From contig NZ_CP117779.1 of assembly GCF_028657905.1 (NCBI RefSeq), forward strand, positions 174,571 through 238,570: 64,000 nucleotides of DNA. Direction: 5' to 3'. The DNA comes from Burkholderia sp. FERM BP-3421. Its GTDB lineage: Bacteria; Pseudomonadota; Gammaproteobacteria; Burkholderiales; Burkholderiaceae. Below, piece after piece: positions 1 to 8,777 of the stretch. The position numbers and the translations under genes are program-made. The first letter of the stretch is position 1; every line of letters begins with the position of its first letter. The notes below the pieces were generated by a model, which saw nothing but the letters and a program-made list of their open reading frames with translations, searched no databases and had not been told where the DNA came from.

Positions 1-1
1 A

Positions 2-424
2 CCGGGCGGATACGTCCAGATCAACGTCACCGTGACCGACGCGATGGGGCACCTGTACGAATACTACGTGGACGCCGAGTACGGCTCCGGAAGCACGTCG
101 ATCGTCAGCCCCGGTACACGCGGTTATATCAACGATCCGTTGTCGCGACCCGCGCCGGCTGGCATCCGCGGTATGGGAGATCCGGATTACGGCTACAAGG
201 CTTGGATTGGCGGGACCGACACGCTGTATTTCCCGTGCGGGCCGGGTGGCACGAGTTGCGCCACCTCTCCGGCAAATGGCCTGCCATTCGGGCTCGCCAA
301 TGAGCCGCCCGATTGCTGTTACGAGTTCCGTATCTGGCTCGGTAAGCGGGTCACCAACGGTTACGATGGCCCTACGATAGGTGCGGGAGAGTTCCAGACC
401 GTCAGTTTGAAGTTCTCGAGCTAG
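2..424 (+). CDS. 3' part of an unrecognised protein, 5' end outside the window
   Basis: The reading frame is open from the first bases and ends at a TAG stop, giving about 140 C-terminal residues. The first internal start (a GTG at 32) has no ribosome binding site, so the true start is probably upstream of the window. The product is rich in Gly, Tyr and Pro, has several Cys residues (a CGPGGTSC stretch and a DCCYEF motif), and ends in a beta-strand-like FQTVSLKFSS. This looks like a secreted or structural beta-rich protein. I do not recognise the family and assign no function. A hairpin that could end transcription follows directly. Confidence 0.5.
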   Translation, partial: PGGYVQINVTVTDAMGHLYEYYVDAEYGSGSTSIVSPGTRGYINDPLSRPAPAGIRGMGDPDYGYKAWIGGTDTLYFPCGPGGTSCATSPANGLPFGLANEPPDCCYEFRIWLGKRVTNGYDGPTIGAGEFQTVSLKFSS

Positions 425-445
425 CCAGTCGCATGATGTGCCGAC

Positions 446-470
446 GAACCCGGTGTAACAAGCCGGGTTC
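446..470 (+). terminator. Hairpin terminator candidate
   Basis: GAACCCGG (446-453) pairs perfectly with CCGGGTTC (463-470) around a 9-base loop, 22 bases after the preceding stop codon. The following bases (gcctctctcattgc) are only moderately T-rich, so intrinsic termination is plausible but not certain. Confidence 0.5.
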
Positions 471-555
471 GCCTCTCTCATTGCTAATGAGGTATCACGA
501 CTCGGCGATTCATCAACGATGCAATGGTGCCTATCCCACGGGAGTCAGTACAGTG

Positions 556-897
556 ATGCGCTTCTATTGGTTCGTTCTGGGAAGCCTGACGGTCTGGCGA
601 ATCAGCCACCTGTTGACATCGGAAGACGGGCCACGAAATATCTTCGCTGCCGTTAGAACTGGTTTGGCGAATCGCTTCCATACCAATGTGATGGACTGCC
701 TATATTGCACAAGCATGTGGGTTGCGGTGCCGCTGGCATGGTTGATAGGCGTATCGGCGACGGAACATCTTCTTCTGTGGCCTGCGTTGTCCGCCGCGGC
801 GATCGTCATTGAGCATGTCGTGCATCGGGACATACGATCGCCGGCTGCGTACTTCCATGAGGATGAGGAGGAGCACGATGTGTTGCGGCAGAAGTAG
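556..897 (+). CDS. DUF1360-type small membrane protein
   Basis: A 113-residue protein with the pattern I associate with DUF1360: an N-terminal hydrophobic stretch (FYWFVLGSLTVWRISHLL), then EDGP and a Cys-containing CLYCTSMWVAVPLAWL segment, followed by further hydrophobic helices and an acidic tail. It is probably an inner-membrane protein; function is unknown. GGAG at 541-544 is 8 bases before a GTG at 553 and 11 before the ATG at 556, so either could start translation. DUF1360 genes occur in phage and spore-former genomes, which fits the phage-like neighbours. The next gene overlaps the last 20 bases in another frame. Confidence 0.65.
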   Translation: MRFYWFVLGSLTVWRISHLLTSEDGPRNIFAAVRTGLANRFHTNVMDCLYCTSMWVAVPLAWLIGVSATEHLLLWPALSAAAIVIEHVVHRDIRSPAAYFHEDEEEHDVLRQK

Positions 898-1129
898 GAT
901 CGCCACTCAGTTGGGCCTCGCGAATCGCGCTTCATCGGCCGGTATGCCGACGGCAAACGGCGAATTGCAGCATCCAACCTTCGAGTATGTCGGCAAGACG
1001 GCTTTGACCGTTATCGGCGCCATCTCCGGTATACGCTACCGGTTCGATCGGCCAGGTGCGCGCGTTCGAATTGATTGCCGAGATCAGCTCTCGCTTGAAC
1101 GGGTACCCGTATTGAGGCGAGTGGGTTGA
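878..1129 (+). CDS. Small phage-type hypothetical protein overlapping the DUF1360 gene
   Basis: An 83-residue frame starts at ATG 878, inside the 3' end of the DUF1360 gene. It is preceded by a very strong GAGGAGGAG purine run (865-873), which favours this start and suggests translational coupling. The C-terminal half (TFEYVGKTALTVIGAISG followed by YRF, then DRPGARVRIDCRD and a SLERVPVLRR tail) resembles small beta-rich proteins I associate with tailed-phage morphogenesis clusters. Exact function is unknown. After its stop the sequence passes into insertion-sequence debris. Confidence 0.55.
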   Translation: MCCGRSRIATQLGLANRASSAGMPTANGELQHPTFEYVGKTALTVIGAISGIRYRFDRPGARVRIDCRDQLSLERVPVLRRVG

Positions 1130-1146
1130 TTGAACGGAGAATTTTT

Positions 1147-1443
1147 AGGCTCTGTTCACATTCTCATCAGCGGCCCAAAGGCATAGGCAAGCGTAGCGAA
1201 GCCGAGATAGTTGGCCGCTATGGAAGCTGGCTTGCAGGCGCCACGCGAACGTCCACGTCGGCGCGTATCCGTGCATCGGCCCCGCCCCCAGCCAGCGACA
1301 TCTGCTCGGCATGTCTGGGCGTATGACTTCGTGTTCGACGCGTGCGCCAACGGGCAACAGTTGAAGTGTTTGACGGTGATCGACGAATACACGCGCGAAT
1401 GCCTAGCGATTGACGTGGCAGGTTCGATTCGATCAGGGCGGGT
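1147..1443. mobile_element. Insertion-sequence debris: IS3-family orfB fragment
   Basis: On the plus strand, 1217-1441 encodes an internal piece of an IS3-family transposase B subunit: GLQAPRERPRRR, HVWAYDFVFDACANGQQLK and LTVIDEYTRECLAIDVAGSI, which includes the first Asp of the DDE core. Both ends are missing, so it cannot transpose. On the minus strand, 1147-1210 could encode a short tail (NYLGFATLAYAFGPLMRM) like the C-terminus of another transposase, but that is weak. The homology breaks abruptly at about 1441. Confidence 0.7.
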
Positions 1444-1560
1444 GCACACAACATCGTACAGGTGCGTGTGGCCCTCCTGAATCAGGAACTCCTCGATCTC
1501 TCCAAGCACTAGTTGTAGCGTCGCGAGCGTTTTGGCACTGTTTCGCGCCGCGTTTGTCAC
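1441..1560 (-). pseudogene. 5' fragment of an unrecognised gene cut by IS debris
   Basis: About 40 residues starting at an ATG (complement of 1558-1560): MTNAARNSAKTLATLQ, then a LVLGEIEEFLIQEG helix and HLYDVV. The reading continues only into sequence that belongs to the IS3 fragment. It looks like the amphipathic N-terminus of a small cytoplasmic protein truncated by recombination. No family assigned. Confidence 0.3.
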
Positions 1561-1623
1561 ACGGCGCGATGCCGGATTCGCGTGGTTTTTGGCACGACCG
1601 CGCGTTAATAGCCCGTATAGGAA

Positions 1624-2319
1624 TTAACGAAGCCGGACGAGCGGTGCGGGAAGATCAGGACCGTTCGCCAGCATGCGGAATGCCGCCCCCGACACGCAAT
1701 CTTCAACAAAGCTGTCTCGCGCAACCGGTCCAACCACGCCCGCCTTCTCTTTTGGGTCGAAGCTGATCAGCCGCCAGATCACGTCTTCGCCGAAGTCCAA
1801 ATAAACGTTCGCCTTGGCCTCGCCCCAGTTCCTCAGAAGCTGCCCGCGTCCCCACCAGCGGACGGCGTACGCCGCTGGATCGGCCTGAATAGGGCCGCTC
1901 AGACCCATCCGGAAATAGCTGAGGTCTAGTTCCCCGCGCAGACCGTCGACGATCCATACCATTTCCGCATAGAAGTCCTCTCGGGACTTCATTTCGGCGG
2001 GCGGCATCGGGGAGTGCTGGAACTCCAGCACTAAGCCGTGAGGGGTCTTCACATCCGCTATGTGAATTTCCCCCGACTGAGCGTTGTGATCGACCACTTC
2101 CTGCCACTCTCGCGGAAACTTGTCTTTCCAGTCGCGATGCCATTGTGTTTCGGACTCGTACCATGGGTCACATGGCTTCTTTCCCTTATGAGCCCAGTGC
2201 CAAACTTTGACCCGTCCGCACTTGGCCACCATCGGACTGGAACAAAGCGGGTTAACGCAAGTTCCTTTCAAGCCGGGAGCCGCTTCCTTCTTCTCGCCTG
2301 AGACGAATGCGAACCGCAT
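1624..2319 (-). CDS. CoiA-like protein with nuclease-type N-terminal region
   Basis: A 231-residue protein that resembles the competence protein CoiA family. It has an N-terminal Cys-bearing module (CVNPLCSSPMVAKCG), then HWAHK, a WH(R)DWK segment, and the conserved core EIHIADVKTPHGLVLEFQHS, where Asp, Glu and Gln fit the PD-(D/E)xK-like nuclease fold proposed for CoiA. The start is the ATG whose complement is 2317-2319; AGGAG lies about 8 bases upstream. Longer upstream reading has no such site. It lies downstream of the dam remnant on the same strand. In prophages such genes are usually accessory, so a role in natural competence should not be assumed. Confidence 0.65.
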   Translation of the reverse strand: MRFAFVSGEKKEAAPGLKGTCVNPLCSSPMVAKCGRVKVWHWAHKGKKPCDPWYESETQWHRDWKDKFPREWQEVVDHNAQSGEIHIADVKTPHGLVLEFQHSPMPPAEMKSREDFYAEMVWIVDGLRGELDLSYFRMGLSGPIQADPAAYAVRWWGRGQLLRNWGEAKANVYLDFGEDVIWRLISFDPKEKAGVVGPVARDSFVEDCVSGAAFRMLANGPDLPAPLVRLR

Positions 2320-2366
2320 GCTGGTTCTCCTGTGTTGTACCAGCGAAAGTGTATCCGCCATAAGGA

Positions 2367-2790
2367 TCAGAACAGTTGACCTAGGGGTGCCGGCTCCCAA
2401 TTCGTGATCACCAGCTCGCGACTCGTCGACGGGCCGCCGTTCGCGTTGCCCACGCTGTACTTAATCGACAGATCGAGCATCGGAAACCCATCGAACGCGT
2501 GCCGGATGTCCTCATGGTCGTTGATGCTCACCATCACCTTTCCCTTGGCTGACCGCATAAATGCTGCCATGCGCTCGCATTCCTCGAACGGAAACGGCAC
2601 GCCGTAGCCTTCGGTCTTCCAGTACGGCGGATCGCAGTAGAAAGACGTGTGCGGCCGATCGTACCGGGACATGCACTCGTGCCACGGCAGGTTGTCGACG
2701 TGTGCACCGGCCAGGCGCAGGTGCGCGGCAGACAGGCTTTCCTCGATCCGCAGCAGGTTGACCGAAGGCGCAGTGGTTGGGCGCGCCGCA
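2367..2790 (-). pseudogene. C-terminal part of a Dam-type adenine-N6 DNA methyltransferase
   Basis: About 140 residues of a D12-class adenine methyltransferase. The catalytic DPPYW motif (motif IV) lies in SFYCDPPYWKTEGYG, followed by the C-terminal GKVMVSINDHEDIR and SRELVITNW segments typical of phage dam genes. The N-terminal SAM-binding part (the FxGxG motif) is absent: upstream of about 2790 the same strand encodes a TniQ-like fragment instead. The methyltransferase is therefore truncated and probably inactive. It sits 47 bases upstream of the coiA-like gene, consistent with a former phage operon. Confidence 0.7.
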
Positions 2791-3110
2791 TTTCCGGCAT
2801 CCTCGCCGCAGACGACTTCCATGCACAGGGCATCGTTCGATGAATCGCCATTGAAACCACGCCGCGCGGAAACCCAGCTCGAGACACGCGGGGCAATAAC
2901 GCAATTCGGTCGCCGCCCATACCAGTGTCGGGTCGCCGTTGAAAAGACAGAATCCGTCACGTGTGGACGTTTCAGGAATCTCAAGAATGCGGGCGAGCCT
3001 GGCGGGCTCAAACCGGTCGGCCCGTCGAACGTCTACGCCTGTAGAAAATGCTTCGCCAGCCCGGACCGCAACGAGGCCTGCCAGGGCGTGTAGCGACAGC
3101 CTGCGGATTT
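2785..3110 (-). pseudogene. TniQ-like transposition protein fragment
   Basis: One frame on the minus strand reads through a TniQ-like segment: SLHALAGLVAVRAGEAF, an ARILEIPETST stretch, then LVWAATELRYCPACLELGF, FQWRFIERCPVHG and CRKCGAP. The CPxC, CPxH and CxxC arrangement is the zinc-ribbon signature of TniQ, the target-selection partner of Tn5053/Tn7-type transposition. Both ends are missing. The downstream side changes frame into the dam remnant at about 2785, and the upstream side meets IS21-type sequence at about 3110. Confidence 0.65.
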
Positions 3111-3214
3111 CGGTGATGGTGATCAGCCGTTCCGGCGAACGTGATCAGTCTGGAAGGTGGTGTTGCGCGGTCAACGGATTATAGCGAAGGTGATCACGAT
3201 CAGGATGCGGAGGA

Positions 3215-3742
3215 CTACTTGGCGTTGGTCTTTCGCATCGATTCGCCCTTCAACGGTAGCTTGTGGGCCTGATGGACGAGCCGATCGAGAATCGCGTCGG
3301 CGAGCGTCGGGTCCTGCAGCCACGCATGCCAGTGTTCGAGCGGTAGCTGGCTGGTAATGATCGTGGATCGCGTGCCGACGCGATCGTCGAGCACTTCGAG
3401 CAGGTCGTTTCGGGCACTCTGATCGAGGTCCTGCAGGCCCCAGTCGTCGAGCAGGAGGACGTCCATCTTGGCGAGCTGCGCGAGCCGCCGCGTGAAGCTG
3501 CCGTCGCCGTGGACGATCTTCAATTCCTCGAACAGCCGCGCGACGCGGACGTACATCACGGAGAAGCCCTGTCGGCAGGCCTGCTGACCAAACGCGCAGG
3601 CGATCCATGTCTTACCCGCGCCGGTCGGCCCCGTCAGGATGAGGTTTTGTGCATTGCGGATCCAGTCGCAACCAGCGAGTGCGGCAACGACGCTTTTGTC
3701 GATACCGCGGCTCTGCCGGTACCGATCAGCAGCATCGCGGAG
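3215..3742 (-). pseudogene. istB: IS21-family helper ATPase IstB, 5'-truncated
   Basis: About 175 C-terminal residues of IstB: SRGIDKSVVAALAG, the Walker A motif GPTGAGKTW, the Walker B region DVLLLDDWG, then TIITSQLPLEHWH and LADAILDRLVH. A stop codon (complement of 3743-3745) closes the frame upstream, so the N-terminal segment and istA are missing. Sequence at 3127-3160, with two TGATCA sites flanking a TTCCGGCGAA core, resembles the end region of an IS21 element. The element is dead on its own. Confidence 0.75.
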
Positions 3743-3745
3743 TCA

Positions 3746-3881
3746 GCGGTGAATCAGACCGTCAGCCATCACATGGCGAAAACGATGCACCCGAACTCTA
3801 TAAGGAAGCCTGATTAGATCGACCTCCCCAAGTTTTGCACGCCCTCGTCTATGGGAGGCAGCATCCCAATGTGTTTCCGGT
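3746..3881. other. Short gap between IstB remnant and protease gene
   Basis: No gene recognised. It contains the junction between IS21 debris and the 3' end of the protease gene. Confidence 0.4.
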
Positions 3882-5508
3882 TCATTTGGTCGAGCTCACT
3901 GCAGCGGCCGCGTCAAGGATCCCGGCCCCGGCCGGCAACGCAGAACACGATGTGGTCGCTGCTACCGGTGACTGGCGTGCAGTCGCCGTGAGCGTCTGCG
4001 CGATCTGGACGGGAGTCAAGTTCGGGTTTATCGACAGCATAAGCGAGATCACGCCCGCCACCTGCGGCGCGGCGAGGCTCGTGCCGCTGTCGGTCGCATA
4101 GGTGTCCGCCACCGGTGTGGTGGTGCCCGTGTTCGAGGTCGACAGGATGACCGAGCCCGGCGCGCTCAGGGCGATATCCGAACCGAAGTTGCTGTACCAC
4201 GCCCGACGGCCGGTGTTGTCGGTCGCGGCGACCGCGACGACGCCGTTGCAATTTGCGGGGCTATCTTGCGAGGTAGACAGTTGGTTGTTGCCGGCCGCGA
4301 CCACGACGCTCACGCCGACCGCATTGACGTCGTTGATCGCCTGCTGGAAGGTGGCGCTGCACGGCCCGGTGCCGCCGAGGCTCAGGTTGATGACCTTGGC
4401 CGGATGCGTGTTGTTCGGCACGCCGGCGACCGGGATTCCGGCCGCCCAGCGCATGGCGTCTACGATGTCGCTGGTGGTGCCGCCGCACTTGCCGAGCACG
4501 CGCACCGGCAGGATCTGGCTATTCCAGTTCACGCCCGCGATGCCGATGCCGTTGTTGGCCGACGCGCCGATGATGCCGGCCACCTTGGTGCCGTGCCAGC
4601 TGCTGTTGTTCGGCGCCGATTCGCAGTTGTAGAACGGGCCGGTCGAATCGTTGATTTCGGCCTGCGTGACCCAGTCGCCCGGATCGGTGGCGTCCGGGCC
4701 GCGGCTCTGGCCGTTGTTGCTGGTTGCGACGCTCGTGATGAAACTGTAGCCGGGCAGCAGGTTCGGCGTGATGTCCGGATGCGGGCGGTAGCCGGTGTCG
4801 AGCACGGCCGTCACGAGGCCGGGCGCGCCCGTGGTCAGGCTCCAGGCATTTGGCATGTCGATGCCGACGGATGGATCGGTCAGATTCCATTGTTGCGAGA
4901 ACAACGGATCGGTCGGCACGGTTCGCGCGAACATGTGGCGATCCGGTTCCGCGTAGGCGACGTCGGGGTCGGCCGCGAAGGCTTGCGCCAGCGAGGCGGC
5001 ATCGGTCACGACCGTATTCCGGCCGAGCGATAACAGCACTGCGCCTCCCGACAGCGTACGTTCGATTTGCACGACGGGCTGCGCGGTGTTTATGGCACCG
5101 GTGGCCGCCTGGCTGCCTTGAGCGCCTGCGGTATTCCACAGTGTCGTCACGCGCTGGATCACCGCGTCGACGTGGTTCGAATCGTTGGTCTCGGCCATGA
5201 TGCTTGCGCCAGACGGGGGGGGGAGCCTCGCTTGCCTTCATCATGACGATCAGGTGATCGACTGGCGCGTCCTGCATCGCACTGCCGGATGCCGACGAGC
5301 TTGACGCGGACGATGGAGCCTGGCTCACCGCGCAGGATGCGTTCGAACTCGACGAGCCGTTCGGCGCGGGCGTGGGCGTGGGCCCGGAGGCCGGAGTTGG
5401 ACTACCGCCACCATCGCCGCCGCCGCAGCCCACGAGCGCAATGAGTAGGGACGCGGAAAGGATTCCAGTGAGAATGCGTGCCCGATCAATTCGAGCATCT
5501 ACGCCCAC
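3882..5508 (-). pseudogene. S8 (subtilisin-type) lipoprotein protease interrupted by a frameshift at a G9 tract
   Basis: The downstream frame (from 5198) encodes the full peptidase domain. The catalytic triad is Asp in AVLDTGY (residue 134), His in SWHGTKVAG (202) and Ser in DSGTSLAAPQVAG (374); the oxyanion Asn is in VVAAGNN. The matching N-terminus is in another frame upstream: a hydrophobic segment with lipobox LIALVGC, a Gly/Ser/Pro-rich linker, and DHLIVMMKASEAPPP. The two frames join at a run of nine Gs on the plus strand (5215-5223). Removing one G gives a continuous lipoprotein precursor (SEAPPPSGASIMAETND). The GTG at 5508 is a poor start without an obvious ribosome site, so the true start is uncertain. 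The product would be an exported, lipid-anchored serine protease. The break could be error, decay or phase variation. Confidence 0.75.
5215..5223. repeat. G9 homopolymer at the protease frameshift
   Basis: Nine consecutive Gs (nine Cs in the coding strand), exactly where the signal-peptide frame and the protease frame part. Losing one base, or gaining two, restores one frame. Confidence 0.9.
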
Positions 5509-5727
5509 GTGCAACGGCTGTCGCTTGCTTATACAACTCCACCGTTTCGAGGAATTCGTGAGCAATCTTGTCCAGAATCCTGAATTGTATACTTCAATCG
5601 CGGCCACAATCTTATGCGATGGCACCTCGCGCTGCCCCAGTGCGGCATTAAATTCATAATCACGAAGCATCGCGCATAACTCGCCGACGCGTTGGGCGAG
5701 CAACGTGGGGTAACCCAATGTATACAT
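5509..5727 (-). other. ORF with good ribosome site running into the protease N-terminus
   Basis: An ATG (complement of 5725-5727) with GGAG six bases upstream opens a frame of about 73 residues (MYTLGYPTLLAQRVGELC, then REVPSHKIVAAIEV). It continues without a stop into the lipoprotein signal region of the protease. A lipobox about 100 residues from the start would not function normally. This is therefore either a separate truncated gene fused to the protease by deletion, or the genuine translation entry of a decayed locus. No family recognised. Confidence 0.35.
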
Positions 5728-5739
5728 TATTATCTCCGC

Positions 5740-6128
5740 TATTTCCGCTTAGCCGGCGTCGTCGAACGTTTGCTCTTAATGCCAGTGCAGCATTGCGAGA
5801 CTTCCGACGCATCGACGGATGCGCCGACCGCGCTGTGAACCAGTCCTGAATCGGCGTCAACGCCGATGTGTGCTTTCATGTAACGAGTTACTTGCTATTT
5901 TTCGTCGGTTGACACATTTCCCGGTCGATGAATATATATGGACTGCTTAACAATTTTGAAAATTCCATGGTCGTAGCATCTAGAAAAATATCTTCCTTCA
6001 TCATCAACTTTCGTCCGCACAGCAAAATGCCGATTTCGTCGGACAGTTTGCGGATCAAGTAGCGGGCGCCGGAACTTCAGCAGCGTGGGCGCATCCGGCA
6101 CATCCTCAATGGCAAGATCGATTCCCAT
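5740..6128 (-). mobile_element. IS5-family transposase remnant
   Basis: Two pieces in different frames match consecutive parts of an IS5-family transposase. MGIDLAIEDVPDAPTLLKFRR (about 6128-6065) precedes a frame-shifted middle part, and MKAHIGVDADSGLVHS followed by a short divergent tail lies at 5878-5740. Internal frameshifts, a missing C-terminus and no recognisable ends indicate a dead relic upstream of the protease gene. Confidence 0.65.
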
Positions 6129-6279
6129 GAAGATCCGCTTGCGATGCTGTCAAACAGTGTCTTGTCAGTTCTGCATTGGGCGGGATGTGCGGCTCTCGAA
6201 GCATCCGTTTCGGGCCGACCGGAGGCCGGCTACGCTGCTCCTTCGAGAAGTGTGGCTCGACAGCACTCAGCAACCTCGA

Positions 6280-6399
6280 TCACAGCCTCAGCTTCTTCAG
6301 TTCGTCGAGGATGCTCTGGCACCTAGTCGCTTGCTTCTCGTCCACGCTTCCGGCTTCTGCAAAGCCGATCGCTGTCTCATCCCTATGGGTTCGGTCCAT
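6280..6399 (-). CDS. Possible 39-residue ORF
   Basis: ATG (complement of 6397-6399) with AGGA five bases upstream, ending in a charged helix (SILDELKKLRL). It is short, unrecognised and set in decayed sequence; it may be the tail of a lost gene. Confidence 0.25.
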   Translation of the reverse strand: MDRTHRDETAIGFAEAGSVDEKQATRCQSILDELKKLRL

Positions 6400-6479
6400 G
6401 GACATCCTGTGGCAACGCTGTCCACTTAGTCTGCTATGACCGATGAGCCTAGTAAATCAGCGCGTCCATAGGAGGTATC

Positions 6480-6710
6480 TCACCACGACGGGCACATAGT
6501 CAGACTTATTCCATTGACCGATGATCAGACAAGTGAAAAAAATGTCAGATACATAATCTTAATGCTAAAAATTTTAAATCGGACATTAGTATGATTGATG
6601 ACGTTGGTTTGTTTTAAAGTATAGATTGAAAATGAATAATATTCACAATTTTTCAATGTGAAAATTTTCTTTCTTATTAAATTATTGATTTAAATAACAA
6701 AGGTGATGAT
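6480..6710. other. AT-rich island without recognised gene
   Basis: About 230 bases are strikingly AT-rich for this window, with long A/T runs (for example aatgctaaaaattttaaatc) and an inverted repeat TTCACA (6642-6647) / TGTGAA (6657-6662) around a 9-base loop. Such stretches are typical of foreign DNA and of sites for xenogeneic silencers. No credible CDS was found in it. Confidence 0.55.
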
Positions 6711-6810
6711 CAAGCCTTCCGCGGACATGAACAAGGGAAGCATGATTCTCTATCATATTCCTTTGAGTTATGTAAATATCCATGTTTATTCTGGAATTGC
6801 GATAAAGCAG

Positions 6811-7068
6811 TTACTTGCAATCCCTTGCGCCAAACGCCTGATCAAATTGCCGGGCTCGCCGCACCTCGTCGCTGTGCAGGTAGGTCGACGTCGTCGAGAT
6901 CGGTGAATGCAGCAGGTTGTCGCGCACCATGATCAGCTCGGCGCTGAGCGCGTGCGATGCGTGCGTGTGCCGCATCCAGTCTGGGCTCGCGCGCCGCAGC
7001 TTCTCGGCGGCCGCTGGCCGTTCGTCCTGGATTGTGTCGGCTTCCAGTTCGAAGAACCCTCGCAGCAC
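6811..7068 (-). pseudogene. C-terminal fragment of a tyrosine recombinase
   Basis: The frame holds the C-terminal catalytic part of a phage-type integrase: SPDWMRHTHASHALS (the R-H-x-x-H motif), VRDNLLHSPISTTSTYLHSDE (the His/Trp position and nucleophile Tyr in STYLH) and a final RARQFDQAF. The N-terminal DNA-binding domains and the first catalytic Arg are absent. It is probably a relic of an integrase that once marked the end of a mobile region. Confidence 0.7.
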
Positions 7069-7634
7069 GTGTTGAGGGAAACCGGTAAAAAGCCTGGGAT
7101 GTTATTTGCCATGGCCACGAAGCGCGCCAGTCGCCAAAGGGCGCGCGCCGGTGTGGATTGCAGCAGTGAAGAACCGGACGCGTTTCTTGCTCCCGGAGTG
7201 AGTGCTGCTAGACACCGGAGAAATGAGATGAAGAGCATCACGCAGCGCAACCCGAACGATCAGCGCCTGGTCCTCCACGCCAGCGCGGTGCGGATGGGCG
7301 AGAGCTTGCTGCCGCCGCCCGTCAGCTGCGCGTTGAGCCCCCCGCTTGGCCTCGGCGGTCCGACGCGTGTGAGGGCCTACAGCGTTGCGGGCCCCCTCTG
7401 GCTCATGCGGCGCGGACACTCCGCAACCGCGACTCTGGATGGCGTAAAGACTCCCCCGATAAAAATCCGAATTCGACTGTAAAGCTATTCTTCGGAAGAC
7501 ACCGGTGTCGGCGACGTCGGTGACGAACACGACCGGTACTGCCTCGGCGAGCGCGTCCAATTCCAGCGCGCCAACGTGCTTCACCTTCAGCAGCGCGCGC
7601 AGCGGGACCGAACCCGTTCGCCAGGAGCATGACG
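7069..7634. other. 566 bp with no convincing gene
   Basis: Open frames exist on both strands but none has a good start with a recognisable product. On the minus strand 7620-7498 reads VPLRALLKVKHVGALELDAL followed by VPVVFVTDVAD, which looks protein-like and may be the 5' remnant of a lost gene. I see no other structure. Confidence 0.35.
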
Positions 7635-7988
7635 ATGCACGCGACCACCGAACCGCAGTTCCCCGCCAACCCGTACCTGCTGCCGCCCACGTTCCCGCTC
7701 GCTTGGATCGGGGGTGCCGAGGCTGCGCGCGGCGTCGACGTCACGATCATGCCGTGGGTCGACATGGCAGCTGGCAATCTGGTCACCCTGGCGTGGGGCG
7801 AGCATGCCCTACAGCAGGTCGTCGCGGCGGACCAGGTCGGTCTGCTCACGATCCACGTAGACGTGTCCATCATCCAGGCTGCCGGAAATGCGGACGCGCT
7901 GATGATTCGCTACGAACTGCACGATGGGCCAGGCAACCGATCTGGTTGGTCCCCGGTCGCAGCGGTGACCGTGGCGTTGAGCGCGTGA
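7635..7988 (+). CDS. Hypothetical beta-rich 117-residue protein
   Basis: AGGAG (7623-7627) is one base before the ATG at 7629 but seven before the ATG at 7635, so 7635 is the better start. The product has PPTFPLAWIGGAEAARGVDV and YELHDGPGNRSGWSP, with alternating hydrophobic residues like one Ig-like beta-sandwich repeat. Similar single domains occur in large exported proteins of pseudomonads and burkholderias; that link is from memory and weak. No signal peptide. It may be a free-standing fragment of a larger gene. Confidence 0.45.
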   Translation: MHATTEPQFPANPYLLPPTFPLAWIGGAEAARGVDVTIMPWVDMAAGNLVTLAWGEHALQQVVAADQVGLLTIHVDVSIIQAAGNADALMIRYELHDGPGNRSGWSPVAAVTVALSA

Positions 7989-8264
7989 CCGTCGTGTGCG
8001 CTCGGGTGCGTTACCGCGTACCGCGGCGCGCCCGCGCCGGCCGGCTGCACGACGGGCGGTCGCCGCGCAGGCGGGGCCGGTGTGCGAAGGTCGGCACGCT
8101 GAGCGTCGCGACCGTTGACGCTCGCCGCGCGGCCCTGGAGGCGACCGGCAACGTAAGCAAGATTGGTCTTCTAAATATTAATTCTTCATCGTTGACAAAG
8201 ATGAATCTAAAAGTAGATCCTATTTCAAAGAGCAATCCAAATTGTTCAGAGGAGAGGGGTAGAG
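7989..8264. other. Upstream region of the sigma-factor gene
   Basis: The left half is GC-rich without a gene. The right half (8160-8250) is AT-rich and contains TTGACA at 8192-8197, a possible -35 element, but no good -10 at normal spacing. A purine-rich AGAGGAGAGGGG lies just before the sigma-factor ATG. I saw no clear Fur box. Confidence 0.3.
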
Positions 8265-8738
8265 ATGATCGATGAGCTTGTGCTTGGCTACCACCGGTTA
8301 CGCCGGAGGTTGGCGCTTGAACTCGGTCCCGATGACGCGGCGGACATTGCGCAGGAGGCATTCGAACGAACCCTTCGATATATGCGCGAGCATGGCGACA
8401 GGGTTCTCTCGCCCGTAGGACTGCTGGTTCGGATCGCGCTCAATCTCCAGATTGATCGCGGGCGTCGGCGCAAGCATTTGCCCGTAGCCTTGGACGAATC
8501 ATATGAGGACCCTAGCTGGAATGTGACTCCGGAAGACGAGGCGGCGGGGAAGCAAGCGCTCATGCAATTGTTTGCGGATTTGGATCGGTTGCCGCCGCGT
8601 TGCCGGGAGGCCTTTATCCTCTGTAGACTGTATGGTCTGACTTATCAAGAAGCAGCCGAACAGATGGGCATTCAGCCTTCGGTGGTCCGCGAGTATCTGG
8701 TTGATGCGATGCGCGCATGTCGAGACGGGCAGGATTGA
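8265..8738 (+). CDS. ECF sigma factor, FecI type
   Basis: 157 residues with the two ECF domains. Sigma2 is ELGPDDAADIAQEAFERTLRY and LVRIALNLQIDRGRRRKH. Sigma4 has a helix-turn-helix with LPPRCREAFILCRLYGLTYQ and EAAEQMGIQPSVVREYLVDA. Order and length fit FecI-type iron-starvation sigma factors. It is followed after 39 bases by a FecR-type regulator and then a TonB-dependent receptor, the classic cell-surface signalling layout. By analogy it should be freed when the receptor binds its ligand and should transcribe the receptor operon. The conserved 42-bp element upstream of the receptor and of the AAA+ gene is the obvious candidate for its promoter. Confidence 0.9.
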   Translation: MIDELVLGYHRLRRRLALELGPDDAADIAQEAFERTLRYMREHGDRVLSPVGLLVRIALNLQIDRGRRRKHLPVALDESYEDPSWNVTPEDEAAGKQALMQLFADLDRLPPRCREAFILCRLYGLTYQEAAEQMGIQPSVVREYLVDAMRACRDGQD

Positions 8739-8777
8739 AGCACGCTTGCTGTCGAAATCATAGGAACAATTGCTGTT

